Notes under the pieces: generated by a model
The model's database searches: none
What the model was told of the DNA's origin: nothing
Seen by the model: only the letters and a program-made list of their open reading frames with translations
NCBI RefSeq assembly: GCF_004791025.1
Contig: NZ_SRUO01000010.1
Coordinates: 62,001 to 126,000 of the forward strand
Reading direction: 5' to 3'
Origin: Mesorhizobium sp. M4B.F.Ca.ET.203.01.1.1
GTDB taxonomy: Bacteria; Pseudomonadota; Alphaproteobacteria; Rhizobiales; Rhizobiaceae
DNA: 64,000 nt
Shown here: piece by piece, positions 47,205-55,307 of the stretch
Position numbering within the stretch: position 1 is the stretch's first letter
How the letters are laid out: each line of letters starts with the position of its first letter
Program-made: the position numbers and the translations under genes

Positions 47205-48281
47205 TCAGGCCTTCGCCGGCCCGGTCGATGCCCTGACGACGAGTTCGACGCCGAGCATCTCGCGCCGCACCGCGCCATCGAAATCGAGGATCATCCGCGC
47301 CGCCCGACGGCCGATCTCCGCAATCGGCTGGGCGATGGTGGTGAGCTGAGGTCTGCTCAGCAGGCCATCCGGCACGCCATCGAAGCCGACGACCGAGACG
47401 TCGCCCGGGACGTTCAGGCCGCGCTCCGTCAGCCAGTCGATCGCGACCATGGCCATCCGGTCCGACATCGCCAGGATCGCGGTGGGCGGCTCGCCGCTGG
47501 CGAAGATGGCCTCGAGGCCGGCCCTGGTGGTGGCCGCCTCGTTTTCGGTCTCGTAGACCGGCACCCTGGTGGTATCGACGCCGAAGCGGGCAAGCTCCTC
47601 GAAATAGCCGGCAAGTCGATCGCGCGTTGCCGTGTAGAGCGCCGTCCCGAGCCGCCCGGGCATCACAAGACCGGTGCTGCCGTCGACGAAAGGCAGCGAC
47701 AGGACGGCGAAGCGGCGATGCCCGAGTTCGCCAAGATGACGCGCGGCCAGCCTGGCGCCGGCGATGTTGTCGATGCCGATCATCGAGATGGTGTCGTCAT
47801 CGAAGCCGATCGCGAGCGCGACGAAGGGAAGCCTCCGTTCGCGCGTCAGTTCCACGAGGCGAGGACCGCCCTCGATGCAGAACAGGATGAAGCCGTCGAC
47901 CAGGGCGCTCTGGATGTTCCAGGCGAGCTTCTCGTCATTCTGAGCCGACACCAACGCGATCCCGGCGCCGGTGGCGTCGCATGCCTGGGAGATGCCGGCC
48001 ATCATCACACGGGCAAAAGGATCGTCGAAGAAATAGGAGAGGGGCTCGGTTGTGCAGACGCCGATGGCGTTGACCTTGCCGGCGCGCAGCAGCCGGCCCT
48101 TGGGGTCGGGACCGGCATAACCCATCGCTTCCGCCACCGCCTTTACCCGCTCGCGCACTTCCGCGCGCACGATCTCGGGGCGGCTGAAGACGTTGGAGGC
48201 CGTGCCGTGCGAGACCCCGGCGGCCTTGGCGATATCGGCCAGCCGGATGGGTCGTGCCTGGCCTTCGACGAGTGCTGCCAT
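47205..48281 (-). CDS. LacI family transcriptional regulator
   Basis: A 358-aa repressor-type protein. The LacI helix-turn-helix and hinge occupy residues about 12-70 (IRLADIAKAAGVSHGTASNV, FSRPEIVRAEVRERV). The periplasmic-binding-protein-like effector domain has FCIEGGPRLVELTRERRLPF, ILAMSDRMAMVAIDWL and VVGFDGVPDGLLSRPQLTTI. ATG 48281 was preferred over an in-frame Met at 48347. Upstream lie operator-like palindromes TTGGATCGATTCAA, shared with two divergent small genes, so it probably regulates itself and them. The effector is unknown, likely a sugar. Confidence 0.9.
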   Translation of the reverse strand: MAALVEGQARPIRLADIAKAAGVSHGTASNVFSRPEIVRAEVRERVKAVAEAMGYAGPDPKGRLLRAGKVNAIGVCTTEPLSYFFDDPFARVMMAGISQACDATGAGIALVSAQNDEKLAWNIQSALVDGFILFCIEGGPRLVELTRERRLPFVALAIGFDDDTISMIGIDNIAGARLAARHLGELGHRRFAVLSLPFVDGSTGLVMPGRLGTALYTATRDRLAGYFEELARFGVDTTRVPVYETENEAATTRAGLEAIFASGEPPTAILAMSDRMAMVAIDWLTERGLNVPGDVSVVGFDGVPDGLLSRPQLTTIAQPIAEIGRRAARMILDFDGAVRREMLGVELVVRASTGPAKA

Positions 48282-48352
48282 GTCAGTTCTCCGAACCTCT
48301 AGCGCTGCAATACATGGACGGGGATCGATCTCCGGTCCATCTATCATTTTTC

Positions 48353-48366
48353 TTGGATCGATTCAA
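48353..48366. promoter_or_regulatory. LacI-type operator O1
   Basis: TTGGATCGATTCAA, an interrupted dyad centred on ATCGAT, 72 bp upstream of the LacI start. It recurs at 48401 and 48628. LacI-family operators are typically such even palindromes with a central CG. Confidence 0.65.
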
Positions 48367-48400
48367 ATATTGCTTGACTGTATCGCCTGGCGGCGTATTC

Positions 48401-48414
48401 TTGAATCGATCCAA
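48401..48414. promoter_or_regulatory. LacI-type operator O2
   Basis: TTGAATCGATCCAA, the exact reverse complement of O1, 43 bp before the 47-aa small gene. Confidence 0.65.
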
Positions 48415-48456
48415 TCGGCAATTCGGCCGATGGAGCAGGTTGAAAAGGAGGGTGCC

Positions 48457-48600
48457 ATGCATCCGGTCAACTTTCTGTTCGAGGACGTCTACCGCAACGA
48501 TTGGGGCATTGCCTCGGCCACGCTCAGCGAAAAGCGCCGCGGCAAGGCAAGTCCATGGAAGTGCGAGCTGCGCTTTATCGTGGATCGTAAGCGCGGCTGA
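48457..48600 (+). CDS. Small protein, first of a tandem paralogous pair (47 aa)
   Basis: ATG 48457 has a strong AAGGAGGG ribosome site 5 bases upstream. The product begins MHPVNFLFEDVYRNDWGIAS and ends in a basic tail (FIVDRKRG). The next gene encodes MHPISHLFEDIYRNYWGISP, so the first 20 residues are conserved between two adjacent genes, with changes mostly conservative. That makes real translation likely. No signal peptide or membrane segment. I do not recognise a family. Placed divergently from the LacI regulator with an operator copy in its promoter. Confidence 0.75.
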   Translation: MHPVNFLFEDVYRNDWGIASATLSEKRRGKASPWKCELRFIVDRKRG

Positions 48601-48627
48601 CCGATCCGCTTTTTCTGTATCGGTGGA

Positions 48628-48641
48628 TTGGATCGATTCAA
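48628..48641. promoter_or_regulatory. LacI-type operator O3
   Basis: TTGGATCGATTCAA, identical to O1, in the 58-bp gap between the two small genes and 17 bp before the second start. It suggests the second small gene has its own promoter under the same regulator. Confidence 0.65.
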
Positions 48642-48658
48642 TTCTCGGGAGAACAGTC

Positions 48659-48808
48659 ATGCATCCGATAAGCCATCTGTTCGAGGACATCTATCGCAAC
48701 TACTGGGGCATCTCACCCGCCAGCGACCGGCCCGAACGGCGGCGCCTGACGAGGCCGGCAGTGCGCAACCGCGACTGGCTGGCAAGACGCAAGCGCCGGC
48801 AGGACTGA
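48659..48808 (+). CDS. Small protein, second of a tandem paralogous pair (49 aa)
   Basis: ATG 48659 follows CGGGAGAA at good spacing. The product shares the motif MHPxxxLFEDxYRNxWGI with the 47-aa protein upstream. The remainder is Arg-rich (RPERRRLTRPAVRNRDWLAR) and suggests nucleic-acid or acidic-partner binding, which is inference only. It is preceded by its own copy of the LacI-type operator. Convergent with the DUF423 gene. Function unknown. Confidence 0.75.
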   Translation: MHPISHLFEDIYRNYWGISPASDRPERRRLTRPAVRNRDWLARRKRRQD

Positions 48809-48817
48809 TCCCCGACC

Positions 48818-49192
48818 TCAGGGCCGGTTCTGGATCAGCGCCGATCCCGCGATCGCCAGCCAGCCGGCGATCAGCAAGGTGCCGCCGATCGGCGCCGACA
48901 TCGGGAACAGCCGCGATCCCAGGAAGTCGCGGGCGAGAAGATCGCCGCAGAACAGCACCAGACCGACAAGCAGGAGCAGGCTCGCAATTCGCAACGGGCG
49001 GCCGGCGCCGATCAGCCCGACGGCGAGGAAGACCGGCGCATGCATCAGCAGGAAGGACGCAGCCGTGCCGACGAAGGCGCCGCCGAGATGCGCCGCCGCG
49101 GCCGACAGCGCCACGCCCGCCGCGCCGCAAAGGCCGCCGGCAAGAACGAGGATGCGGCTGCCGGATTTTGCCGGGTGTTCGGCCAAGCTCAT
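48818..49192 (-). CDS. DUF423 family membrane protein
   Basis: A 124-aa protein with four membrane segments (ILVLAGGLCGAAGVALSAAA, FLLMHAPVFLAVGLIGAG, LLLLVGLVLFCGDLLARD, APIGGTLLIAGWLAIAGSAL). The pattern AxxAHLGG and the GDLLARDFLG/F-P-SAPIGGTLLI motif are typical of DUF423 (YgdD-like). Function unknown. It follows the MFS gene on the same strand by 36 bp and may be in its operon. Confidence 0.85.
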   Translation of the reverse strand: MSLAEHPAKSGSRILVLAGGLCGAAGVALSAAAAHLGGAFVGTAASFLLMHAPVFLAVGLIGAGRPLRIASLLLLVGLVLFCGDLLARDFLGSRLFPMSAPIGGTLLIAGWLAIAGSALIQNRP

Positions 49193-49228
49193 GGATGTCT
49201 CCGTCGTAGCGAGCGATACGCAGGCCGC

Positions 49229-50482
49229 TCAGGGCTTGCCGGGTTCCAGCACCATATGCCTTGCCCGCCGCGACTGGACAATCCAGTTGTAGACCGCGCC
49301 GCCGGCCATCAGCACCGACGTGCCCAGAAAAACCGAGCGCATGCCGAAATGGCCGCCGGCGAAGCCGCCGAGCAGTGGCCCGGCCACCTGGCCGACATAC
49401 TGCGCCGAGATCGACAGGCCCAGCACGTTGCCGCCGACGCCGTCGGGAACGTTGTGGCGGATGACGCTGGTGATGCAGGGCAACAGGCCGCCCAGCGCCA
49501 GGCCCATCAGGAAGCGCAGGCCGATCAGCTGCCAGCCCTCGGTGACGAAGGCCTGCGGGATCAACAGCAGGGCCGAAACGCCAAGTGCCGCGATCACGAC
49601 GTTCCAATGGCCGATGCGGTCGGCCAGCCTGCCCAGCCACGAGGCCGACAGGATGGCGCCGAGCGCCGCCGCCGACATGACGACGCCGGCGACCAGCGTC
49701 ACCCGGCTCTGGTCCTCGATCAACTGCTGCACATAGACGGTGATGATCGGCTCGATCGACATGGTGGCGAAGGCAAGCAGCATGCCGGTCGCCAGCATGG
49801 CGGCGACCGGCCGCTTGTCGGGGATCTGCGACCAGCCGCTTTTCGGCTTTGACGCAGCTTTGGTTTTGGCGGCCGGCGGGCGAGGGGTCTCCTTGATGAG
49901 AAAAGTCGTCGCCAGGAAGGCGAGGAAGATGACGCCGCCCGACAAAAGGAAGGTGGCGCGGATGCCGATCAGCGGCGGCACCGCGCCGCCCAGCAGCGGG
50001 CCGACCAGGGATCCCGCGGTGATGCCGGCCGACAGCACGCCCAGCGCCCAGCCGGAACGCTCCTTCGGCGTCTGCATGGCGACCAGTATGGTCGAGCCCG
50101 ACGAATAGCCGCCGGCAAAGCCGATCAGGAGACGCAGCAGCACCAGTTGCCAGACGGTCTCGACCATGCCGGTCAGCGACATGCAGATGGCCATGCCGAA
50201 GCTGGCCCGCACCAACATCAGCTTGCGGCCGTAGCGGTCGCCGAGCCGTCCCCACAGCGGCGCCACAAGTGCCGCCGCAAGGAAGGTGGCGCCATAGGCG
50301 ATGCCCGACCATTGCACGATCGCCGCATGGCCCTTGGCGCCAAGCTGCTCGACATAGAGCGGCAGGAAGGGCAGCAGCAGGGTCATGGCGATGAGCGTGC
50401 TGAACGAGCCAGCAAAACAGACGGCGAGATTGCGGCGCCAGTGGACATTGTAGCCGCCGTGTTCGCTGCCGTTCTCGCTCAT
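49229..50482 (-). CDS. MFS multidrug-efflux-type transporter (DHA1)
   Basis: A 417-aa protein with 12 membrane segments. Motif A appears as GRLGDRYGRKLMLVRASFGM, and LGVLSAGITAGSLVGPLLGG is motif C-like, placing it among DHA1 drug:H+ antiporters (TetA/MdtG type). ATG 50482 gives the usual short N-terminus; the frame is open further upstream through the promoter. Divergent from a GntR-type regulator with a perfect palindrome between the starts, which points to ligand-responsive control of efflux. Confidence 0.87.
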   Translation of the reverse strand: MSENGSEHGGYNVHWRRNLAVCFAGSFSTLIAMTLLLPFLPLYVEQLGAKGHAAIVQWSGIAYGATFLAAALVAPLWGRLGDRYGRKLMLVRASFGMAICMSLTGMVETVWQLVLLRLLIGFAGGYSSGSTILVAMQTPKERSGWALGVLSAGITAGSLVGPLLGGAVPPLIGIRATFLLSGGVIFLAFLATTFLIKETPRPPAAKTKAASKPKSGWSQIPDKRPVAAMLATGMLLAFATMSIEPIITVYVQQLIEDQSRVTLVAGVVMSAAALGAILSASWLGRLADRIGHWNVVIAALGVSALLLIPQAFVTEGWQLIGLRFLMGLALGGLLPCITSVIRHNVPDGVGGNVLGLSISAQYVGQVAGPLLGGFAGGHFGMRSVFLGTSVLMAGGAVYNWIVQSRRARHMVLEPGKP

Positions 50483-50527
50483 GTCATGCCTTGCCCGATC
50501 AGGGGGATTGTTGTGGACACCAATTTG

Positions 50528-50546
50528 GGATACCAAGTTGGTATCC
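50528..50546. promoter_or_regulatory. Perfect operator palindrome between MFS and GntR genes
   Basis: GGATACCA-AGT-TGGTATCC is an exact 8-bp inverted repeat with 3-bp spacer, ending 3 bp before the GntR ATG at 50550. At that position a bound regulator would block its own expression and probably the divergent MFS promoter. The TGGTATCC half-site resembles FadR/VanR-subfamily GntR sites. Confidence 0.75.
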
Positions 50547-50549
50547 GTC

Positions 50550-51266
50550 ATGAACCTCAACCCTGTCGCTGTCAATGCGACCGTTATCAACGGAACCGCC
50601 ATGTCGCAGATGCAGAGCGTCGAACGGCAGCTTCGCGAAATGATCCTCGGCCTCGAGATCGGGCCCGGCGAGCGCCTCACCGAGCGCTGGATCGAAAGCC
50701 GCTTCGCCGCCTCGCGCACCCCGGTCAGGGCGGCGCTGCTGCGGCTGGAGACCGAGGGCCTGATCTGCCGCGACGGACGCGGCTGGACCGTCTCGCCCAT
50801 CAACCTCACCGAGCTCGAGCAGATCGCCGTCTATCGCGAGGCGGTCGAGGTGGCCGCTATCCGGATCACCTGCGCGCTGGAGGACAAGAGTGCCGTGGAC
50901 CTCATCGAGGCGATGCTGGACTCCTGCGATGCCGCCACAGCGCGCGAGGAATGGCACCGCGTCGGCATGGATTTCCACATCGAGCTGGCCAGGCTTTCCG
51001 GCAACGACTTCCTGGTCCGGGCGGTACGCGATGCGATGACCAGGCTGTCGCGCGCCCGCTGGTTGGAGGTGCGCGACGAGGCGGCACTTGGCCGTGCCTG
51101 GGCCGAGCACCATGCGGTGCTGGCCGCCGTGCGGGCAGGCGATGCCGACGAGGCGGCACGGCTGCTTTCAACCCATATGGTCGGCAGCCGCGACCGGCTG
51201 GTGACATCGCTGCGCGACGACCGGCGCGGCCTGCGCGCCAGGGGCTTCGCCGTCGTCGCCGCCTGA
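50550..51266 (+). CDS. GntR family transcriptional regulator (FadR subfamily, FCD domain)
   Basis: A 238-aa protein. The winged helix-turn-helix occupies about residues 22-85 (QLREMILGLEIGPGERLTER, ASRTPVRAALLRLETEGLI). The helical FCD effector domain follows (VYREAVEVAAIRITCALEDK, DFHIELARLSGNDFLVRAVR, EHHAVLAAVRAGDADEAARL), whose His residues usually bind a metal. ATG 50550 lies right after the palindromic operator; a second ATG at 50601 would leave a more standard N-terminus. Likely represses the divergent MFS pump. Confidence 0.88.
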   Translation: MNLNPVAVNATVINGTAMSQMQSVERQLREMILGLEIGPGERLTERWIESRFAASRTPVRAALLRLETEGLICRDGRGWTVSPINLTELEQIAVYREAVEVAAIRITCALEDKSAVDLIEAMLDSCDAATAREEWHRVGMDFHIELARLSGNDFLVRAVRDAMTRLSRARWLEVRDEAALGRAWAEHHAVLAAVRAGDADEAARLLSTHMVGSRDRLVTSLRDDRRGLRARGFAVVAA

Positions 51267-51324
51267 TCGCGATTCAGTTCGCTTTGGCTCTCGCTTCGCG
51301 TGCGCCGATGGCGTAAGAGCGGCG

Positions 51325-51585
51325 ATGGAAAACAACCGGTTTGAAATACCCGTGACCGTCAAGTCGGCCACGGCGGGAACCAATCAGCTCTTGCGCACCG
51401 CGCGCGAGGCGTCTGACTATCTGCTCAACAGCTGGCCCGGCAAGCGCAGTGCCAAACACCGCGAAGCGCTGCAGGCCTGTCACGACGCTCTGGCCGGCGA
51501 CAAGCCGGCGATGAATGCGAGGCGCGCCTTCATCGCGGCCGCCCGCGAAGTGAATGTCTTCGTCAGCGACAAGGCCTCCGCATAA
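51325..51585 (+). CDS. DUF982 family small protein
   Basis: An 86-aa protein reading VTVKSATAGTNQLLRTAREA, then DYLLNSWPGKRSAKHREALQ and ARRAFIAAAREVNVFV. The LLxxWPxKRxxxHxxA segment is characteristic of DUF982, a family expanded in rhizobia and without known function. No signal peptide. Stands alone after the GntR gene. Confidence 0.82.
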   Translation: MENNRFEIPVTVKSATAGTNQLLRTAREASDYLLNSWPGKRSAKHREALQACHDALAGDKPAMNARRAFIAAAREVNVFVSDKASA

Positions 51586-51610
51586 GCGACGCGGCCTGCA
51601 GACTTCAAGA

Positions 51611-51757
51611 TTACTTGGCCGTTTCCGCTTCCGTCTTGTCCGCGGGCTTCGAACGCTCCTTGGCGGCGACCTTGGCCGCCAGCTTCTCGGCCTTCTTGGC
51701 GGCCTTCTGGCGATCGCGCTCCTTGCGTTCCTGACCGTAGTTCGGTGCTCGCGCCAT
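51611..51757 (-). CDS. Small charged protein (48 aa)
   Basis: ATG at 51757 has AAAGGAAG seven bases upstream; stop TAA at 51611. The product MARAPNYGQERKERDRQKAA continues with a Lys/Ala-rich helix (KKAEKLAAKVAAKERSKPA). Similar short Lys/Glu/Ala proteins starting MARxPNYxQER occur in other rhizobia, in my recollection. The sequence suggests an extended or helical cytoplasmic protein, perhaps nucleic-acid-associated, but nothing proves it. Convergent with the DUF982 gene. Confidence 0.72.
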   Translation of the reverse strand: MARAPNYGQERKERDRQKAAKKAEKLAAKVAAKERSKPADKTEAETAK

Positions 51758-51941
51758 ATCGCTTCCTTTCAACTGCGGGACTTGACGTCCTGCCTAGGAG
51801 CATTGGAGCGCAAACACAACGGCTGAAGCAAGAATAGGCGGACAATGATCCCGCCCTCGGTTCGGGGCTTGCAAGACAGGCGGCACAATGGTGTAGGAGA
51901 AATCTGCGCGCCAGCGCCAGGCTGATTGAAACGACGGACCG

Positions 51942-52913
51942 ATGGCCACGCCTCTCCGAACCGCCGCCAAGGTGTTTTACTACGCGCGCAACTTCGCGCG
52001 CGACCTCGCTCCGCAGGCGCTGTTCCGTCGCCGGCTGGCGGGATGGCTGGAGCAGACACGGCGGTCGGACGGCTCGGTCCGCGAGCGGGTGAACTACTAC
52101 AACAGGCTGGAGCGGCCCTTCGCGCCGAGCCCGGCCGCGGTGCCGGTCAGTCGCATGCCGTTTTCTCCGAGCATGTATTATTACGACCTCAAGGAATTTG
52201 CCCGCTATTTCGATCCGGCGCTGCTCATCGATCTCGAATTCGGTGATGTCATCGACGTCCCAAAGATGCCGGCGATCGTCAAGGACCGGCCGATCACGGA
52301 CGGCAACGGCAATGCCGTGCTGATGAAGCTGGACAAGTTCCGCCACTTCCAGCTGCCGGCCGACCGGCAGCCCTTCGCCGACAAGCGTCCGCTCGTGGTC
52401 TGGCGCGGCGATCTCAACAACCCGATCCGCACGCGGTTCCTCGATGCCGTGCGCGACTTGCCGATCTGCGATGTCGGGACGCCGAAGAAGGAGGCCAAGG
52501 CCGAATACCAAAAACCCTATCTCACCATCGATGAGCAGCGGCGCTACCGCTACATCGTCTCGCTCGAAGGCAACGATGTCGCGACCAACCTCAAATGGAT
52601 CATGAGCTCGAACTCGCTCTGCCTGATGCCGCCGCCGACCTACGAGACCTGGTTCGCCGAAAGCGAGGTCAGGGCCGATGTCCACTATGTGCCGCTGGCC
52701 CCCGACTTCTCCGATCTCGCCGACCGGGTGGCCTATTTCGAAAAGCACCCGGCCGAGGCCGAACGCATCGTCGCCGCCGCCAATGCCTATTGCCAGAAGT
52801 TCCGCAACGAGCGGGACGAGCAGGCGATCTCGCTGCTCGTCCTCTACAAATATTTCGTGCTCAGCGGCCAGGTCAAACCGGATCCCGAGGTCTGGCGTTT
52901 CATAACCGGCTGA
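51942..52913 (+). CDS. Family 90 glycosyltransferase (CAP10/LpsA-like)
   Basis: A 323-aa protein. RPLVVWRGDLNNPIRTRFLD, KAEYQKPYLTIDEQRRYRYI, VSLEGNDVATNLKWIMSSNS and PPPTYETWFAESEVRADVHY form the conserved core of glycosyltransferase family 90, which includes bacterial lipopolysaccharide core transferases and fungal CAP10. It probably adds a sugar to surface polysaccharide or LPS. No signal peptide or membrane span; a cytoplasmic, possibly membrane-associated enzyme. Convergent with the aldo/keto reductase. Confidence 0.83.
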   Translation: MATPLRTAAKVFYYARNFARDLAPQALFRRRLAGWLEQTRRSDGSVRERVNYYNRLERPFAPSPAAVPVSRMPFSPSMYYYDLKEFARYFDPALLIDLEFGDVIDVPKMPAIVKDRPITDGNGNAVLMKLDKFRHFQLPADRQPFADKRPLVVWRGDLNNPIRTRFLDAVRDLPICDVGTPKKEAKAEYQKPYLTIDEQRRYRYIVSLEGNDVATNLKWIMSSNSLCLMPPPTYETWFAESEVRADVHYVPLAPDFSDLADRVAYFEKHPAEAERIVAAANAYCQKFRNERDEQAISLLVLYKYFVLSGQVKPDPEVWRFITG

Positions 52914-52925
52914 CCCTTCCGGCGA

Positions 52926-53969
52926 TCAGACGTCGCTGCGGTCGAGCACCAGGTCGGCAGGCCCGAAGCGGCCCTTGGCCGTCAGCTGCTGGTGCCAATA
53001 GGGGTAGAGAACCGGCGGCCGGCTGACGGCGTCGAGCCGCGCCCGCTCATCGAAGGACAGCGTCAGGCTGGCGGCGGCGATGTTGTCCTTGAGCTGCGCC
53101 TCGCTGCGGGCGCCGATCACCAGCGACGACACCGCCGGCCGGCCGAGCAGCCAGGCGAGCGCCACCTGCGCGCCGGACACGCCCCTGGCCTTGCCGATGT
53201 CGACCAGCACGTCGACGATCCGCCACAGCCGGTCCTCGTCGCGGATCGGCGGTTCCGACCAGCCGCCGATCTGGCGGGCGGCCGGACTGTTGCGGTCGTA
53301 TTTGCCGCTGAGCAGCCCGCCGGCGAGCGGGCTCCACACCAGCACGCCGAGCCCCTGGTCGACCGAGATCGGCAGCAGTTCGTATTCTGCCTCGCGCGCC
53401 TCCAGCGTGTAGTGGATCTGCTGGGTGACGAAGCGCGGCTGGTGGCTGCTGTCGCTGATGGCGAGTGCCTTCATCACCTGCCAGCCGGAATAGTTGGAGC
53501 ACCCGACGTAGCGGATCTTGCCCTGGCTCACCAGCGTGTCGAGCGCGGCGACCGTTTCCTCGAGCGGCGTCACGCCATCCCATTCGTGCAGGAAGTAGAT
53601 GTCGATGACGTCGGTCTTCAGCCGCTTCAGGCTCTTCTCGCACTCGCGGATCAGGTGGTGGCGCGACAGGCCCTCGTCATTGGGACCCTTGCCGATGCGC
53701 ATGCGCGCCTTGGAGGCGATCAGCACATCGTCCTCGCGCTTGCCGCCGAGCGCCTCGCCGATGATCTCTTCCGAAATCCCGTTCGAATAGACGTTGGCGG
53801 TGTCGATGAGGTTGATGCCGGCATCGATGCAGAGGTCGATCATCCGGCTTGCTTCCTTGAGGTCGGTCCTGCCGACCGCCGCGAAGGCGCCGGCGCCGCC
53901 GAATGTCATGGTGCCGAGCGTCAATGTCGAAACCTTCAGCCCGGAACGGCCGAGTGTACGGTATTCCAT
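52926..53969 (-). CDS. Aldo/keto reductase
   Basis: A 347-aa NADPH-dependent oxidoreductase with a TIM-barrel fold. Catalytic residues can be placed in LIDTANVYSNGISEEIIG (Asp, Tyr), VLIASKARM (Lys) and IYFLHEWDGVTPLEET (His). The cofactor end LAWLLGRPAVSSLVIGARSE is typical. ATG 53969 is the standard MEYRTLGRSGLKVS start. It belongs to the YajO/YghZ-like subgroup; the substrate is unknown. Confidence 0.92.
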   Translation of the reverse strand: MEYRTLGRSGLKVSTLTLGTMTFGGAGAFAAVGRTDLKEASRMIDLCIDAGINLIDTANVYSNGISEEIIGEALGGKREDDVLIASKARMRIGKGPNDEGLSRHHLIRECEKSLKRLKTDVIDIYFLHEWDGVTPLEETVAALDTLVSQGKIRYVGCSNYSGWQVMKALAISDSSHQPRFVTQQIHYTLEAREAEYELLPISVDQGLGVLVWSPLAGGLLSGKYDRNSPAARQIGGWSEPPIRDEDRLWRIVDVLVDIGKARGVSGAQVALAWLLGRPAVSSLVIGARSEAQLKDNIAAASLTLSFDERARLDAVSRPPVLYPYWHQQLTAKGRFGPADLVLDRSDV

Positions 53970-54169
53970 TTGAGATCCTCGCAATCGCGTTGAGAGAGGC
54001 GCCACGAATGGGCAGCCCGAATAGGACAGCCTATTTGTAGGACAAGTTGCTCGGCTTGTCGCCCCATCGCGGCGACCGGTCGATCACATCTGGAGCAGCG
54101 GCATTGCAATAAAACCGTCATTGCCGGCCTTTATTGAAGTCGGCTCAGGATGGCGAACGGAGAAGCACG

Positions 54170-55090
54170 ATGAGCGAACTGAAACCGAATTCCGGAGCCA
54201 GGGACTGGCTGGAAGCCGAACTCGCCGACACGCTCGACGAGGACTACGAGCTCGAGATATCGGAGCCGGCGCTGTCGCTCGAGATCGCCAAGATCTACAA
54301 GGAGTCGCATCCGCCCTCGATCGAACGCATGCAATATTTCCGAGACTTGCTGCGGCTCCAGTCCGAACTGATCAAGCTGCAGTCCTGGGTGGCCTATCAC
54401 AAGAAGAAGGTCGTGGTGGTCTTCGAGGGCCGCGACTCCGCCGGCAAGGGCGGCGTCATCAAGCGCATCACGCAGCGGCTCAATCCGCGCATCTGCCGTG
54501 TCGTGGCGCTGCCGGCGCCGACCGAGCGCGAGAAATCGCAATGGTATTTCCAGCGCTACGTGCCGCATCTGCCGGCCGGCGGCGAGATCGTGCTGTTCGA
54601 CCGCTCCTGGTACAACCGCTCCGGCGTCGAGCGGGTGATGGGCTTCGCCGGGCCGGACCAGGTCGAGGAGTTCTTCCACGACGTGCCGGAATTCGAGCGC
54701 ATGCTGGTGCGCTCCGGCATCACCCTGGTCAAATACTGGTTCTCGATAACCGACGAGGAGCAGCAGATGCGCTTCCTGATGCGCATCCACGATCCGATGA
54801 AGCAGTGGAAGCTGTCGCCGATGGACCTGCAGTCGCGCGTGCGCTGGGAGCAGTATACCAAGGCCAAGGAAGAGACCTTCGCCCGCACCAACATTCCCGA
54901 GGCGCCATGGTTCATCGTCGAAGGCAACGACAAGAAGCGCGCCCGGCTGAACTGCATCGACCATCTCCTGCAGCAGTTTCCCTATGAGGAGGTGCCGCAT
55001 GAGGAGATCACGCTACCGGAGCGCGTCTTCAACCCCGAATACGAGCGCCAGGTGCTGCCGCGCGAGCTTTACGTGCCGGAGAAGTATTAG
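54170..55090 (+). CDS. ppk2: Polyphosphate kinase 2
   Basis: A 306-aa PPK2-family enzyme that transfers phosphate between polyphosphate and nucleotides. Walker A is VVVVFEGRDSAGKGGVIKRI, the lid region is RVVALPAPTEREKSQWYFQR and Walker B is EIVLFDRSWYNRSGVERVMG. ATG 54170 (MSELKPNSGARD) follows GGAGAAG. The single-domain length suggests class I, which prefers nucleoside diphosphates, but the class is not certain. Followed by a palindromic element acting as likely terminator. Confidence 0.93.
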   Translation: MSELKPNSGARDWLEAELADTLDEDYELEISEPALSLEIAKIYKESHPPSIERMQYFRDLLRLQSELIKLQSWVAYHKKKVVVVFEGRDSAGKGGVIKRITQRLNPRICRVVALPAPTEREKSQWYFQRYVPHLPAGGEIVLFDRSWYNRSGVERVMGFAGPDQVEEFFHDVPEFERMLVRSGITLVKYWFSITDEEQQMRFLMRIHDPMKQWKLSPMDLQSRVRWEQYTKAKEETFARTNIPEAPWFIVEGNDKKRARLNCIDHLLQQFPYEEVPHEEITLPERVFNPEYERQVLPRELYVPEKY

Positions 55091-55095
55091 CGTCT

Positions 55096-55275
55096 TCTCC
55101 TTCTCCCCGTTCACGGGGAGAAGGTGCCCGAAGGGCGGATGAGGGGCGGCGCCGACGTCAGCGATTGGGCCCTATTTCGCGGTCATTGGTCGTTTGTCGC
55201 TGATCTCCAACCGGCAGCGCTGCCCCTCATTGCCCTGCCGGGCATTTCTCCCCGTATGGTGACGGGGAGAAAGGG
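55096..55275. repeat. Palindromic intergenic element downstream of ppk2
   Basis: The left hairpin is CCTTCTCCCCG-TTCA-CGGGGAGAAGG (55099-55124) and the right hairpin TTTCTCCCCGT/ACGGGGAGAAA (55245-55272). The inner arms ATGAGGGGC-GGCGC and GCGCT-GCCCCTCAT are inverted. Homologous to the element at 35525. It lies between convergent genes and probably terminates both. Confidence 0.8.
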
Positions 55276-55307
55276 CTGTCTCACCGGCTTTCGCCAAACC
55301 GCCAAAG

